DNA of 64,000 nt, taken from Entonaema liquescens. Taxonomy: Eukaryota > Ascomycota > Sordariomycetes > Xylariales > Xylariaceae. The first letter of the stretch is position 1, and the number at the start of each line of letters is the position of its first letter. The stretch is from assembly GCA_902805475.1 (NCBI GenBank), contig CADCSX010000005.1, forward strand, positions 3,173,501 through 3,237,500. The letters are read 5' to 3'. This document shows positions 11,577 to 22,709 of the stretch, piece by piece. The notes below the pieces were generated by a model, which was given only the letters and a program-made list of their open reading frames with translations, was not told the DNA's origin and did not search any database. Position numbers and translations under genes: made by a program.

Positions 11577-12924
11577 TCATTCAATATCCCCGTCGTAATC
11601 CTTCACTGGGAACACGTAACCGTCCTTATAATCACACTGTAAGAAAGGAGCGTCCCGTGCACCATCTGTGCTGAGCTTGTCGGCCCAACTGTTGTCTTCT
11701 TCCTTACATTGAAGGTACCACATATCTGGACGGGCCGTGAGCTTTCGCAAAAGACCTTTCGAGTTCCTGCGATGAGCAGATTGGCGCGCACCAACCTTGG
11801 ATGTCCGTCCCGAACGACTTCTCCGCGAAGCTGGTAAGACACTGACGTCCCCAGTAGCAGGTGTGGCCATCCAACCGTATTTCCTTGGGTCAACATGAGT
11901 GTAAATGATGTTCTCATGCGCCCTGCGACTCCTTAAATTATAGTGTGCCTTGCGGGGGCAGCCTCTATACCCAGGAAATGCCTCGATGGATAGACGGCCC
12001 TTCTCACGTCCGTGGGTGTAATTCCAAGTTTCGATTGCCTCGTTGAATGCTAGATAGTCGTTAACGCAGAACTCAAAAGTCTGCTTGTTCATAGCATGGA
12101 TCATCGCGGGGCTAAGGTGTGGGTTTAGCTCTGGACTCGTAATGAAATGAGGTAATGTGACAGCTGCACTGAAGTCACATAGTTTGTTATCAATTATCTG
12201 CTGTAAATGAAAGTCGGTCCCTAAGATACCGAGCTTTTGTAGCTTGATAATAGTCTGAAAGAACTGGCGCGCCAGCCTCTGCGAAAAAACATCGCCCTGA
12301 TCCTCATCGAAGCCTTTTCCAAAGGCCTTCACGATACATCTTAACGGTGGGGGCCTGTCGCTTTTGCCGGAATAGACCAGGCGCTGCTGCTCCTCTTCGC
12401 AAAATGATGTGGTGTATGCGTCTCCGTCGAAGGTCCATTCATCAAAGTTAAACTTAGTCATCAGCGCATGCTCGTGATCCTCGTCCAGTAGGACGTATCC
12501 GAAGCATCGAACCGCTAGTTCCTCGTACCCAGCCTCCTGTAGACGCCCGAAGGCGCGGCACTCAGCGTTAAACGGCTCCGTATAATTGTACAAGGTACTG
12601 AGCCCTTCAGGATTTTCGCTGTTGATAAAGTTCCCATAGCCCATCCACTCGGAATCAAGTACCCATCGAAACTATTCAAATTAATTCAGCGGCTGACTTC
12701 TAACAAACAAACCGGTTTGGTAGAAGAGCAAAACTTACCACCTTGAGCGCATAGATCTGTCCCAATATCCTAACCTTGAAGACGAAAGCATGAAGGCCTT
12801 CTCCGAGTTGCTCAAGGAATTCAATTTTCTGGGGACCTTGAAAGTCGAACGGTCCCAACTTTGGGCCAGGGCATTGCGGCAAGGGCCTTAAATCGGCAGC
12901 ACACTCAGGCCAGTCGGGATACAT
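11577..12924 (-). CDS. FTA2-family (kinetochore Sim4 complex subunit FTA2 domain) protein, 426 residues
   Basis: Two exons, 12924-12739 and 12671-11577, with a 67-base intron (GTAAGT to AATAG) that joins ALKV to FRWVLDSEWMGYGN in phase. The N-terminus carries LPQCPGPKLGPFDFQGPQKI followed by EFLEQLGEGLHAFVFKVRI and GQIYALKV. That is the diagnostic start of the FTA2 family in filamentous fungi and resembles the Gly-rich loop and Lys strand of protein kinases. Further on are ECRAFGRLQEAGYEELAVRCFGYV and FFQTIIKLQKLGILGTDF. The C-terminal third (after residue 300 or so) is basic and variable. In fission yeast Fta2 is a kinetochore protein. Filamentous fungi have several such paralogues whose roles are unknown, so a kinetochore function is only a family hint. 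Confidence 0.85.
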
Positions 12925-13826
12925 TACAGATAAGAATGATAAAATATATATGTAGAAAAATTAGGAAGAGTGAAAGATTTGGAATTGAAGGTTTTAAGGT
13001 TGAAGGTTTCTATAGCGCCGAAGCACTTACCTCGAGAAAACCCAGCCATTTATGTATTCTTGGATTTGAATAGATTTGAATGGATTTGAATGGATTTGAA
13101 TGGAGTATTGTCAGTGTTGTAAGTGTGGTTTGCATGAGGTTGTGAGTGTGGTCTGTATGGGGTTTAGATTTACTTTACGTAAGGCAGTTACATAGTACAT
13201 AGGTACCTAGTTAGTGTGTATAAGTCATGTAGGTCTTCTTTTTTTAAAAACCTTTGTCCATAGGGAAACGGGAAACCCTTGTCAAGCTGCAAACGGCTAA
13301 TTTATTCAATACGCCCGCCACTTGAACAATCAAAGATCTTTATTTATTATACAGCTTTTCGAAAAAATATAGGCATAAAAGTAAATAGAAAAAGAAATAT
13401 TTCCCTTGCTATTATTATCTAAGGTTAATTTATACAATTTTAGCCATTTTATTGTAGTTAAGTAAGAAACATACAATAATTACATTTTCACGTGTTGTAT
13501 ACGTTTTTTTTTGCTCTTTTTATAGAATTAGCTGAAAAGTGTTCTGGTTAAAAGGGGTACAACACAACCAACAAAAAATGTGGTCGGTCTGACCTTATTA
13601 AGTTAAAATACCTAGATACCCGGTTTTGATCAATGATTGATGATCGAATTAAAATTTCTCGATCAGCCAACCGATGTGATAACCGGCATAATGTCTCACA
13701 ATTAATGAACATGGCATTGCCTAGCTTCAATACTGCGAAAATATGCAAGTCTCTTTGGTTAACTGAGTACCTAGTAACCTAAGTAAGTAGGTACTGCACC
13801 AAGAAGAGATAATACCCTGAGAACAG
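12925..13826. other. Intergenic, AT-rich
   Basis: Between the FTA2-family gene and the reconstructed four-exon gene. It contains a 10-bp tandem repeat (13061-13100) and several CCTAGG-like motifs. The missing 5' exon of the next gene could lie at its right end. Confidence 0.4.
13061..13100. repeat. 10-bp tandem repeat, four copies
   Basis: Unit TGGATTTGAA repeated four times with one substitution (TAGATTTGAA in the second copy). It lies upstream of the FTA2-family gene and does not interrupt a gene. Confidence 0.9.
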
Positions 13827-14637
13827 GAAATCGATATTCTCTGTCGCAATCGCCCGCTAGCTTTTACGATAGAAAATATTCCGCTGTCGGAAAAGGCAAC
13901 ACCAAGGGAAGAGCTACAATCGATAACTACTCGGAATGAATCTGGAGATCGATTGACAGAGGAACAAAAGCAAGAACTTTGTAAGTGCCTACGTCAATTG
14001 CGACTGTTTTACTACACAACATTGGAACCAACAAGACAAGAATACAAAAATTGTCTGCTGAAAGAATAGATGTAGAGTTCTTGGACATACTAAAGCCTGG
14101 TTTTGAGTGTAAATACAGGAGACAACGGCTGGCTCCAGTATCATATTCCATGGATGAATGTAAGTTTGCCACTTAATGCGCGCTGTGGCCTATTAAGTTA
14201 TACTAAAGTTTAAAAGGGAATCATAGCTTTCGTATGCTTTAATACAAATTTTAGTAAATTAGCAGCTAACGTATTTCAGGCTGCGCTCAGACTGATGAGA
14301 GGGAACAGTAACATATTTCGTGTGCTTGACCACTTTCCTTTCCTTTGGTTCACGGACAATATTATCCTTAGTAATCCAGATCTGAGCTATTGCAGGCCAT
14401 TGTACCAGTCAGATTATAGCAAAGTTAACTTTCCGTAAGCAAACATTGTGGTTTGTGCTTTCTTAGATACACATATAAAGTATATAACTCTAATATTTGC
14501 AATTCCCATTTCTTGTGCTCAGGACCAGAAACGATCATATTGAGTTGAGGGACAAAGTTCTTAAATGGAGGTCTACTGTGCCTGATGATTTCTCCTGGAG
14601 CATGATACAGATAAAAAGAATACTAGATGAGACCTAG
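13827..14637 (+). CDS. Unrecognised multi-exon protein gene (5' end not resolved)
   Basis: Reconstructed from splice signals. Coding blocks are 13827-13980, 14070-14159, 14263-14434 and 14523-14637, ending in TAG. The introns (89, 103 and 88 bases) start GTAAGT, GTAAGT and GTAAGC and end in TAG, TAG and CAG, and all junctions keep one frame. The 176-residue stretch begins EIDILCRNRPLAFTIENIPL and contains EEQKQELYVEFLDILKPGFE. It then runs through FRVLDHFPFLWFTDNIIL and DFSWSMIQIKRILDET at the C-terminus. It looks like a soluble helical protein. An in-frame TGA lies at 13818-13820 and no ATG follows it. The block probably begins at an acceptor (CAG at 13824-13826), with a first exon further upstream that I cannot place. 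No family is recognised. Confidence 0.5.
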
Positions 14638-15159
14638 GTATTACGCGAACCTCTCCATTGAAGCACTTTGGAAGCTCAATAAGGAAGGGAATGCATGAAA
14701 GGGAATTGATGTGAATTTCATCCACTTAGGCTTGCCACTATAGCTTAGTAGCTATACCACCTCCTTTTTATCATAGGGAAGGAAGACTACATGCAATATA
14801 TGCATTCATCAAACTGGAAAATGGTTTACGGAGGTAAAGTATTTGAAATCTACTCTTTATTTTAGGTATAATGGTGATGCGTTCTGCATGTATGAATACC
14901 TAGGTAAGTTGTAAGTCAAACATGTTACTCAGATATTTTTAAAGTCCTATGGTTCACAACTTCATATTTCCATTAGATAGCCTTCAAGTTCTGAACCAAA
15001 TAGTCCCATTTGACAACATTCCTCATAAGACGTACGTGTATAACTATTTCAGTTCTATATGTCTCTTTTATCCCCCAGTTTGAATGACTAGATTACCTCT
15101 GAGTAATTAGTCTTACTATGAATCTTTAGTGTTTGCAACATTCAGTGTATTATGTATTA

Positions 15160-15480
15160 TTGTATTTGTACCTAGGTAGGTAGGTAGGTACCTATGTAGG
15201 TGATAGGAAAGATCCTAGGTTATGTCGTAGCTGATAACGTATCATGTATTTCCATAGGCAGCCTTTTATCTTAGCTATCTCGTACCTAGTTACCTACCCC
15301 GTAGTGTTGTTACCTACCTATGTATATGTACCTAGCTAGGACCAAACTTCTTCCCATTAATAGGTTTTATGACTTGCTCCTTCCTGGTTCTCCTGTTCTG
15401 CTACCTGCCTTAGGTACATGACTTGATTTAGAATATAGGTAGGTATTCCGGGAAGAAGGTACCTAGGTAGGTACCTACTA
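15160..15480. repeat. Cluster of the dispersed palindrome TACCTAGGTA and its half-sites
   Basis: This is the densest stretch of a motif found throughout the window's intergenic DNA. Exact 10-bp copies that I located start at 5469, 5724, 14897, 15169, 15460, 15819, 27744, 31585 and 33129. In this cluster they are mixed with GGTAGGTAGGTACC and CTACCTATG variants. None of the nine exact copies lies in an assigned exon. Confidence 0.85.
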
Positions 15481-15586
15481 TCAGGTTTCCATGCACATTT
15501 CCCACTCTACCATTTGGAGGCAACAACAGCAACAGTTAATAGCAAATGCACCTAAGCGAGGCACCACATTACATATCTTTCATACC

Positions 15587-15627
15587 TAAACTATCACAAC
15601 TAAACTATCACAACTAAACTATCACAG
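15587..15627. repeat. 14-bp tandem repeat, three copies
   Basis: Unit TAAACTATCACAAC repeated twice perfectly, with a third copy lacking the last base and ending in CAG. It is intergenic. Confidence 0.9.
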
Positions 15628-15898
15628 CTTTTGATTATTTAGCTGGTCAGATCGTGTCCAGGACTCGTCGCATTGGTACCCTTCCTGGTTCCAAATTTCC
15701 AAGATATCAACCTCAAAGGCACCAGGCGCGTCACCAACTTTGGCATCGACAGGAACATATGAGAAGTTTCACGTACGTTCTAAGCTTTCTTTAAAGGTAA
15801 TAAGGTCTACCTACTTTCTACCTAGGTACTTTCTACCCATCTTGAACGTGATTTACTTATTTACTTCAAATGATCGTCGGGTGATATGAAGGAAGTGA

Positions 15899-15946
15899 CT
15901 TCTTTTTGATGTTATCTCTTTTTGACGTTATCTCTTTTTGACGTTG
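15899..15946. repeat. 16-bp tandem repeat, about three copies
   Basis: Unit CTCTTTTTGACGTTAT, the first copy altered (CTTTTTGATGTTAT). It lies in the upstream region of the large unknown gene at 16.7 kb. Each unit contains TGACGT, the core of CRE/ATF-type bZIP sites, in two of three copies (TGACGT itself, TGATGT in the other). A regulatory role is speculation. Confidence 0.75.
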
Positions 15947-16693
15947 CTTAGACCTGACTGGAATCTAGGTAAGGACTACAGATCTTCCTTCTTTCTCATC
16001 TTCCCTCCTTCCTTCCCTTTTCTCCACACAGTCAGTATTTAATATGTCTTATTTCTTTTCTTCTTAATCTGTTCCACATTTCTAATTTTCCACCTAGGTA
16101 CCTTAGGTACTTTCCACGAGGTCCTCAAATTGTACTTCCTCATCAAGCCTTAACAACACACATTACCCAGCCTCATACCTCTATTTCTGGTTCCGACCTA
16201 GCATCAATCTGACAAGCCGAATTCATATAACTTTATGGTCGAGGACGGAGTCGCCAAGGCAGTTGTGTCAGTCGCATTTTTGCAATACTGCACCAGACAA
16301 TATAATTTAGGGATCAGCCTTGCGTTTTATTGACCTCTTTCGACTTGTGCACACTCTTGAATTCAATACCAATTCTACTTGTCAGCCGCTTATGATGAGT
16401 GGTCCATCGGGCGGCCCGTCCCAGGGGGACGCATACCGGCGCGTCCTGGACGCTATGATGGCAAGTCAATCCCGATTCACTCCTGCCATTCAAGCATCTC
16501 TCTTATGAGATGTTACACGATAGAGGCGTTACGTGCTTTATTCTCAGGGGGAACTCTCTTAACATCCATTCAGGGACTCAAAGAGCTGGTAGCTGACCTT
16601 AGTTATTAATAGGATGATCTCGGCAATAATCGACTCGAAGAACTAGCCAGGGATGGTGATGAGGGCCAGCGTCGAAATTGCCGAATACCCCGA

Positions 16694-19147
16694 ATGGACC
16701 ACAATTCACTCTTGTCGCAGTGCGATCAATTGCCTTTAGTTGATGGCCCAGCAGCAGTTTGGAAAAGTAAGCAATCAATATAATATAATTCATAACTACA
16801 GTTTTATATCTGGCTAACGGTTGCTGCAGATGCCTTCAATGAGGGTTTATTCAACGACTCTGATTACCGTGCGGCCAAAGACCTTGACTCGCTTGATGGT
16901 GGAAACGCTCACCGTCTAAACCGAGCTATGATAAAGCCGGGCCAAGGAGGCGGAGAGAATTCCGCGAGCCACAACCGCCTCAACAGTCAATCCAAGAGCA
17001 TCGCACCGAAGTATGACCCATTGTAGGTTGCCTTAGATCATATAATATTAACATAAAACCTATGCTAATGCTGTATTAGGAATCCCGGCTATATCAGAAA
17101 GTCGAAACAGCCCCCCAAGCCGCTTCAACCAGGATTTAGGGAAACTTCGCTGGGTGGAATTGTACCACCTGGGGCCCAGGTTAAACGATGGGATTCCAAA
17201 TCGAGAAAAAAAATTGGTAACCTAGCCCAACCGACTGCTAAATCTAATGTACCCAAAGCCGGACGTGATACGCCAGCCCAGGAGGCGCCGCAACGACGTC
17301 CTTCCCTAGTCGGATTAGAGCGTAACGCTCCGCAGAGTCCGCAGCCTCTTATAGCGCATAGACCAGAGAGCCCTGCTCTTTCACTCCAAAGACAGCCGGT
17401 TGAACCGGGCCGAGTCATATTCCCGGAGGAAGAGGCTGCTATTATGCTTGTCGTTGGACTAGATGCATTCAGCCCGGGCTACGTTTCGGTCTATGAAAGA
17501 CCCCAGAGCAGCGTCGTTATATGGCATTTAAGTGTTAAAAATGGCAAAGCAACGAGGGGCGATATCCGTCTCTGCTTACGACCATTCCTACACGGTAGTA
17601 GCATTCATTTGCGTCGACAGGATAACAATACTTCCGATGTGCGGTCAAGTCAGATTCAATTTGGCAATATTTCAACCGCGCAGGAGTTCTTCAAAGTGGT
17701 TGAATCCTGTCATAAGCAACAGGAGTATTCTCATGAGCCAGTTTTCAGGGAAATTACTGAACCTGGATTCATAGCCCAGCCGCAGCTTGACACGAGCAAC
17801 GATGATTCCGAACAAGTAGATGAAGGGGTCTCGAATAATCAAGGGTCTCGAATTTATCAGACCAGAGTTAACACTCCGGTCCCTACGTCGCCTGTGCCTA
17901 CCCAGAGTACAGAGATCGCGAACGATGATTTGATTGATCTTAATTCACCAGGCCCCCCCAAGAGACCAAGGTCCTCTCAAGGTCTCGCAAATCAGGCCGT
18001 CCACACGACGCCAATAGATGGCATCGAAAGTGTTCCTCAGTTAGCTAATATTCAAGGGGAGCTTGCAGTCACGGTACCAAGCGAAGATAAAAACCCTACG
18101 ACTACCAGATCCCAAAGCATCTCTCCATCCGTTATGGCACAGCTTGGTATGGACATCAGTACGGCTGCAGCTCTTTCCATCTCGCATTTCGACCAGGAGA
18201 TCACAACTGTCGAAGTGATTACAACTGGGATGGGAATGTCCCAAGACTCTCTTCGTATACTATCTTTCTTGACGGTACGGGACTACAGAAGCATGGCCAA
18301 AATATGCCAAAACCTTGTGGAATATTTCACATGGACGCAGAATTTGTCGCCAATTCCCCCTATTAAACGTGCGGCAATGCAAGTCGCGGCGATACAACTC
18401 AGTAAATATGAAGGATTTGAGAGCCTGAAGCAATACGAACAGCGAAAGGCGGTTGCAGTTGTATACGCAAATCTCATTCATGGTAACGCTCCCATTATTC
18501 GCTCGACCAAGGAGATGATTATGCTGCGAGAACATGCGCGCCCCTGTCCTCATCGTGTACACCGCTTTAATGAATATTTCCTTAGAGTGACTAGACGCTT
18601 GGGACCGTATTCACCGTTCGTAAGCAACCACATTTTCGCTTCAGAGCCTTCCGGTTCAATGGCAAGCGATACGGAAGATAAAAGACCTATACAAGAAGGA
18701 CAATGGCCTGCGTCGGAAGAGAGACTCATCGAAACAGAAGGGCCAGCTGAGGGGAGGGTGGAGACGACCAATAAATTTATTGCTCTACTAAGGCGTTATA
18801 ATAGGGAGACGACCGGGCCCACCCGAACCGACGCCGATGCTCCGGTATACGCGATGAGTAACTCGTCGGTGTCTACTTTACAAGCTAGCACAGTCATCGT
18901 GCCACGTACCAACCCAATAGAGGACGGGGATGGGTTTTCAGATCGCACTTCAGTAGCTGACGGTCTTGGTTCCTCTCGTTGGGCGAGCCGGTCACATATT
19001 ACGTCCACAAGCCATATTGTCATGGAGAGCCGTCACAGCTCGCCAGCACCGAGCCATGAGCAAAACGCAACAGGCGATTTAAGCTCCCTTTCGGGAATCA
19101 CAGGGCGGCTTGCGACACTCGAATTGGACGATCTACAACTTCTTTGA
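16694..19147 (+). CDS. Large fungal protein of unknown function, 777 residues
   Basis: Three exons, 16694-16766, 16830-17022 and 17080-19147, with introns starting GTAAGC and GTAGGT and ending CAG and TAG. The lengths sum to 778 codons. The first in-frame ATG after a TAA-TAG pair at 16606-16611 was chosen. Residues 1-200 or so are polar and Pro/Gln-rich. Residues about 205-300 look like a compact beta-rich domain (IMLVVGLDAFSPGYVSVYER, VVIWHLSVKNGK). A disordered Ser/Pro linker follows, then a helical domain at about 440-600 (FLTVRDYRSMAKICQNLVEY, RKAVAVVYANLIHGNAPIIR). The C-terminus is again disordered. I recognise no family. Coding-like sequence upstream (16393-16605, MMSGPSGGPSQGDAYRRV and onward) may be its true N-terminus, broken by a frameshift and stops. 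Confidence 0.72.
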
Positions 19148-20965
19148 TATATTCGGCCAGTCGCTTTTCTGTCGACATTCTTCTAGGAATGTCTCATGTT
19201 CTAAATTCGGATTTTCAGCATGCATGCTTCTGAAGTCGTCTACTATTAACTTGAGCCCATGGATGAAGCCCAGGTTTTGGGAAGCCGTTTGTTCCTTTCG
19301 ATTTCTTTTTCCTGTCGTCTCAACAAACACCTTAGGTATCCTACCCAGCTTCCCCAGGTAATCTGACAGGGTACTAAATCTTTTCTTTGCGTTTTATTAT
19401 GTATGGATTCGTACCTCGCGTTACTATTTCTGTTTCTGCGTAGCCAGAGGAAAGATCTGCTGCGTGTAGCAGCGTGAGGACTGGTTCTCCTAGGACCTCC
19501 TAAAAATAAAGAAAAGAAAAAGTAATGCCTAAGCTTCTTGCGACAGTCCAGATTCCAGGTCTTATAATAGGTCTTGGACTATAGAAAATTGTCTCTCCTA
19601 TTTGTAGCCTTCTATGATGAGGTGGGATAAGCCAATTCTCATGAGTAGATGGACAAGCAAACGACGTTTTAGGCAAACAATAGTTGGATGGGTGAGGAAA
19701 CTCGAGCTTTGACGCATTCCAGAAAAGCTTCCACAGGCTTTGGCATGTTCAAGTCACTGCTACTCTTTACGATCTCGATGTAAGCAAAGCTAGATTCTTA
19801 GCCGAAACCTCCGCTTAGCCGCGATAGTGATATGGTATAATGGAGACTATTGTATATAAGTGTGGATAATGCTAGGTTAATAGCGAATGTAATGAGTATA
19901 ATACTTGTAGTGTAAATGTATGATGTATGATGTGTCTAGGTAACCACTTTTCATAAGTATGATGATTTAGTACTAAGCCACACTAACTCGGGCACTAAGG
20001 TTATGTGGCTGAATGGATTGGGGACGTAGCCTCGGCTATTTAGGATTTAGCTGTAATAGGTATGATCGGTACATGTAAGTAATAACTTAAGTACCTTCAT
20101 AGAGCTTCATGGAGCTTCATAACATTGTTGATTTTATATTAGGTGCGTTCAGCTTATGAAGCTAAAACATGTCCCTTTGTCCACATATGCGCAAGAGCTC
20201 TTACACTAGGTAGGTACTATAGTTAGAACTATAGCACAATAGAATTGATGATGTACTCAGCACGGAAAGAAGCGGTCACGTTGTATCTTTAATGGTAACT
20301 AACTAGGTTTTCTTAGAAACTTAGATCCTGGCCTATAACCAATAAGAGTGAAGGACGGGATGACCCTTGAATAGGTAAGCTGTTGTGTTGGTAGCTTGTG
20401 ACTTGTTTCCCATCCGCCCCCCTTTCCCCCCACACACGCGCAAGTTGACGAGGGGTCGTTGTTTAATGCTGTGCGTTTCTACTGTTTGAAATAAGCTGTT
20501 TTATGCATGAAGCTTTTTCATATGATTAAGTAAGTACCATAGTTAGTGCGTGCAACTTGAGATGGAGATGCTAGAAGATGCTAGAGGTAGGACGTATACA
20601 CAGTAGCATGTTTTGGATGTACATAATATATAAGAAAAGGTATGAGGCACTAACGCAGGCTATTCATGAAGAAAAAAAAAACATGAGTTCGTACGTTAGG
20701 TACCTAACCTAGTATGGAAGTACCTAGTGCACCTAGGTCCTACATACCTAGGTCCTACATGCCTAGGTCCTAAGGAGCTTGTTGATATCGCAAAGCTAGT
20801 CCAATTAGGGTATTACTACAGCAATACTACAGCAATACTACAGCAGCCACAAGGGACTTCGTCTCCACTAGCTGGCGTCGAGGGGACCAACAGAATGGCT
20901 AGATAGATTGGGGATTTGGGGCCTGACTGACTTTCCCTAACTGCCCGAGCCAGCGGATGGCGGTG

Positions 20966-20985
20966 TTTTTTTTTTTTTTTTTTTT
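20966..20985. repeat. T20 homopolymer
   Basis: Uninterrupted run of twenty T in intergenic DNA. It is useful as a marker of homopolymer accuracy in the assembly. Confidence 0.95.
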
Positions 20986-21278
20986 GAACCATTGCTGCCA
21001 TCTTTTTTTTACCATTTCTACATGTCTTTTCTTGGAACATCCAATCCACATCATCCACACGCACACACACAAAACATACATAACCTCCAAATCCTATTCA
21101 ATCAAAAGGGAATAATAGACCCAAAGCGACTGCTTAAGTCACCTTTAAGATTCTCTGCTTATTACTTTTTTACCCCCCCAAGTCAATGCGCCAACCAATA
21201 TTAGGCGCCCATTTTGCTTGTGACCAGAAGGAATAAAAAGTAGCCACAAGTAACGACATTCTTTTTCTTCGATCCACC

Positions 21279-21309
21279 CTCTCTCTCTCTCTCTCTCTCC
21301 CTCTCTCTT
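21279..21309 (+). promoter_or_regulatory. CT-rich tract upstream of STS1
   Basis: (CT)n tract with one CC interruption, about 290 bases upstream of the STS1 start codon and followed by further pyrimidine-rich sequence. CT-rich tracts before the transcription start are common in filamentous-fungal promoters. The regulatory reading is inferred from position only. Confidence 0.5.
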
Positions 21310-21595
21310 ATCCACCTTCTTACTTTCTTGTCCCCTCTCACTTTTCATTTATCTCTGGTACTCCTCTTTCCCTCGTTCAACATCTTCCCTATCCTGCAAC
21401 TCCGGTTTGTTCCCATCGTCGACGCCACTCCGCCCGTACGTCAGATAATCATATCGTCGATCCGTCGATCGGTAGAGCCCGGCGTTGTGTGTCGACATCG
21501 CCATAGTTCGGACAACAACACAGTTGTCGAGGGGGAGAATAGGGATACCGAATAGTACGACATATTCGGAAGAGAGGAATAAATCTACTGGCATA

Positions 21596-22709
21596 ATGAA
21601 CATTCTGTTGTCGCCGCAACCTCAACCACCGTCCTTCTTTCCTCATCAACACGAGACCAATCGACGGTCGCCCACTCGCGCAAGTATGTAAATAATATTT
21701 GATTACTGAACTTTCCTTATTCCGAGTCATGTGTGGGGGCCTTGTCTTAATACCCCTTAGCTGCGTCTGTGTGCGATCCCAAGCTGCGGACTCGACTACT
21801 CCGCAACTAGAAGAAATTGACAGGCAACAACATATGGTTATACTGACAATTGTTTTTAATATAGTGTCTCCTTTTCATAATTCTATGGCCAGTAACCGAA
21901 AGCGAAAGGCAGAGGACGATAGCGATGAGATGTCGGTCTCACCCCTCAACTCACCTGCTACCCAATCGCGACAACTCGCCCCTAGGCCATCAAAGAAAGT
22001 TCGAGCAAATGAAGTAGCCGGTCGGCCTCTATCACTCCCTCGACTCCTTGAAACCCTCGATATCACACAGCTACGAACTGTACTACAGACCATCTGTGAG
22101 CGACAACCAGAAATTGGAGAAGAGGTGGTCAAAAGCGCCCCGAAGCCCTCCGTCGAGTGCGCGCTGCAAGTATTAAAGGAATACCAGGACAAGTTACGAG
22201 ATGCATTTCCCTACGGCGACTCGAGTTCCGACTACACATACTACCGGGTTAAGCACCAACTAATTGCATTGATCGATGCTCTTGTTGACTTCACGCACCA
22301 ATTCCTCCCACCCAACGAGACGAGCGCCAATCTCTCTTTACAATATCTGGACGGTGCTACGAAGGTGGTGCATAGCTTGCCTGATTGGGAAAGCCAGAGT
22401 CATCGACATCATAAAGAGAACGTCTACTATGAGATATCGCAAGCTTGGGCCCTAGTCATTAATGAAGCTTCCAAGAAGGGAGCCGGCTTTGTTTTACATT
22501 CGGGTGGTTGGGACCAGAAGCTTGCTAAGCACAATCAGCAGTCCGGCGGTAGGTTAGGTGCTGCAATCTCTTCTATGGCTGCAAATGTTGGATGGGTTGG
22601 TGGAAGTTCCGGTAGTAGCATCTCGAATACACCCGCCAACCAAAGCTCTATTTTAGACCAGCTGATGGCTGGCAATTATGGTGCACCCGTTCCGGTCGGA
22701 CGCTGGTAG
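21596..22709 (+). CDS. sts1: Tethering factor for nuclear proteasome STS1 / Cut8, 310 residues
   Basis: Cut8/STS1 anchors 26S proteasomes at the nuclear envelope and is needed for normal anaphase in yeasts (family knowledge). Two exons, 21596-21683 and 21865-22709, with a 181-base intron (GTATGT to ATAG). The join A|TG is in phase and gives 311 codons. The N-terminus MNILLSPQPQPPSFFPHQHE is followed by the basic NRKRKAED segment and SPRPSKKVRAN-like sequence (APRPSKKVRANEVAGRPL), a likely nuclear localisation and regulatory region. The folded domain carries LPRLLETLDITQLRTVLQTI, YTYYRVKHQLIALIDALVDF and GGWDQKLAKHNQQSGGRL, all typical of the family. The C-terminus is Ser/Gly-rich. Acceptors nearer the second exon break the phase, so the ATAG at 21861-21864 was preferred. 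Confidence 0.93.

Larger units (their letters stand above)
14638..16392. other. Intergenic region dense in TACCTAGGTA motifs
   Basis: About 1.75 kb without a supportable gene. It holds four exact TACCTAGGTA copies (14897, 15169, 15460, 15819), numerous GTAGGTAC/CTACCT half-motifs, and two tandem repeats (15587-15627 and about 15899-15946). The right end is the pyrimidine-rich leader of the next gene. Confidence 0.5.
19148..21595. other. Long intergenic region
   Basis: About 2.4 kb without a supportable gene. It contains three near-direct repeats of CCTAGGTCCTACAT (20730-20770), a T20 run (20966-20985), a C-rich patch near 20418-20433 and a CT microsatellite (21279-21309) close to the STS1 start. 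Confidence 0.5.
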
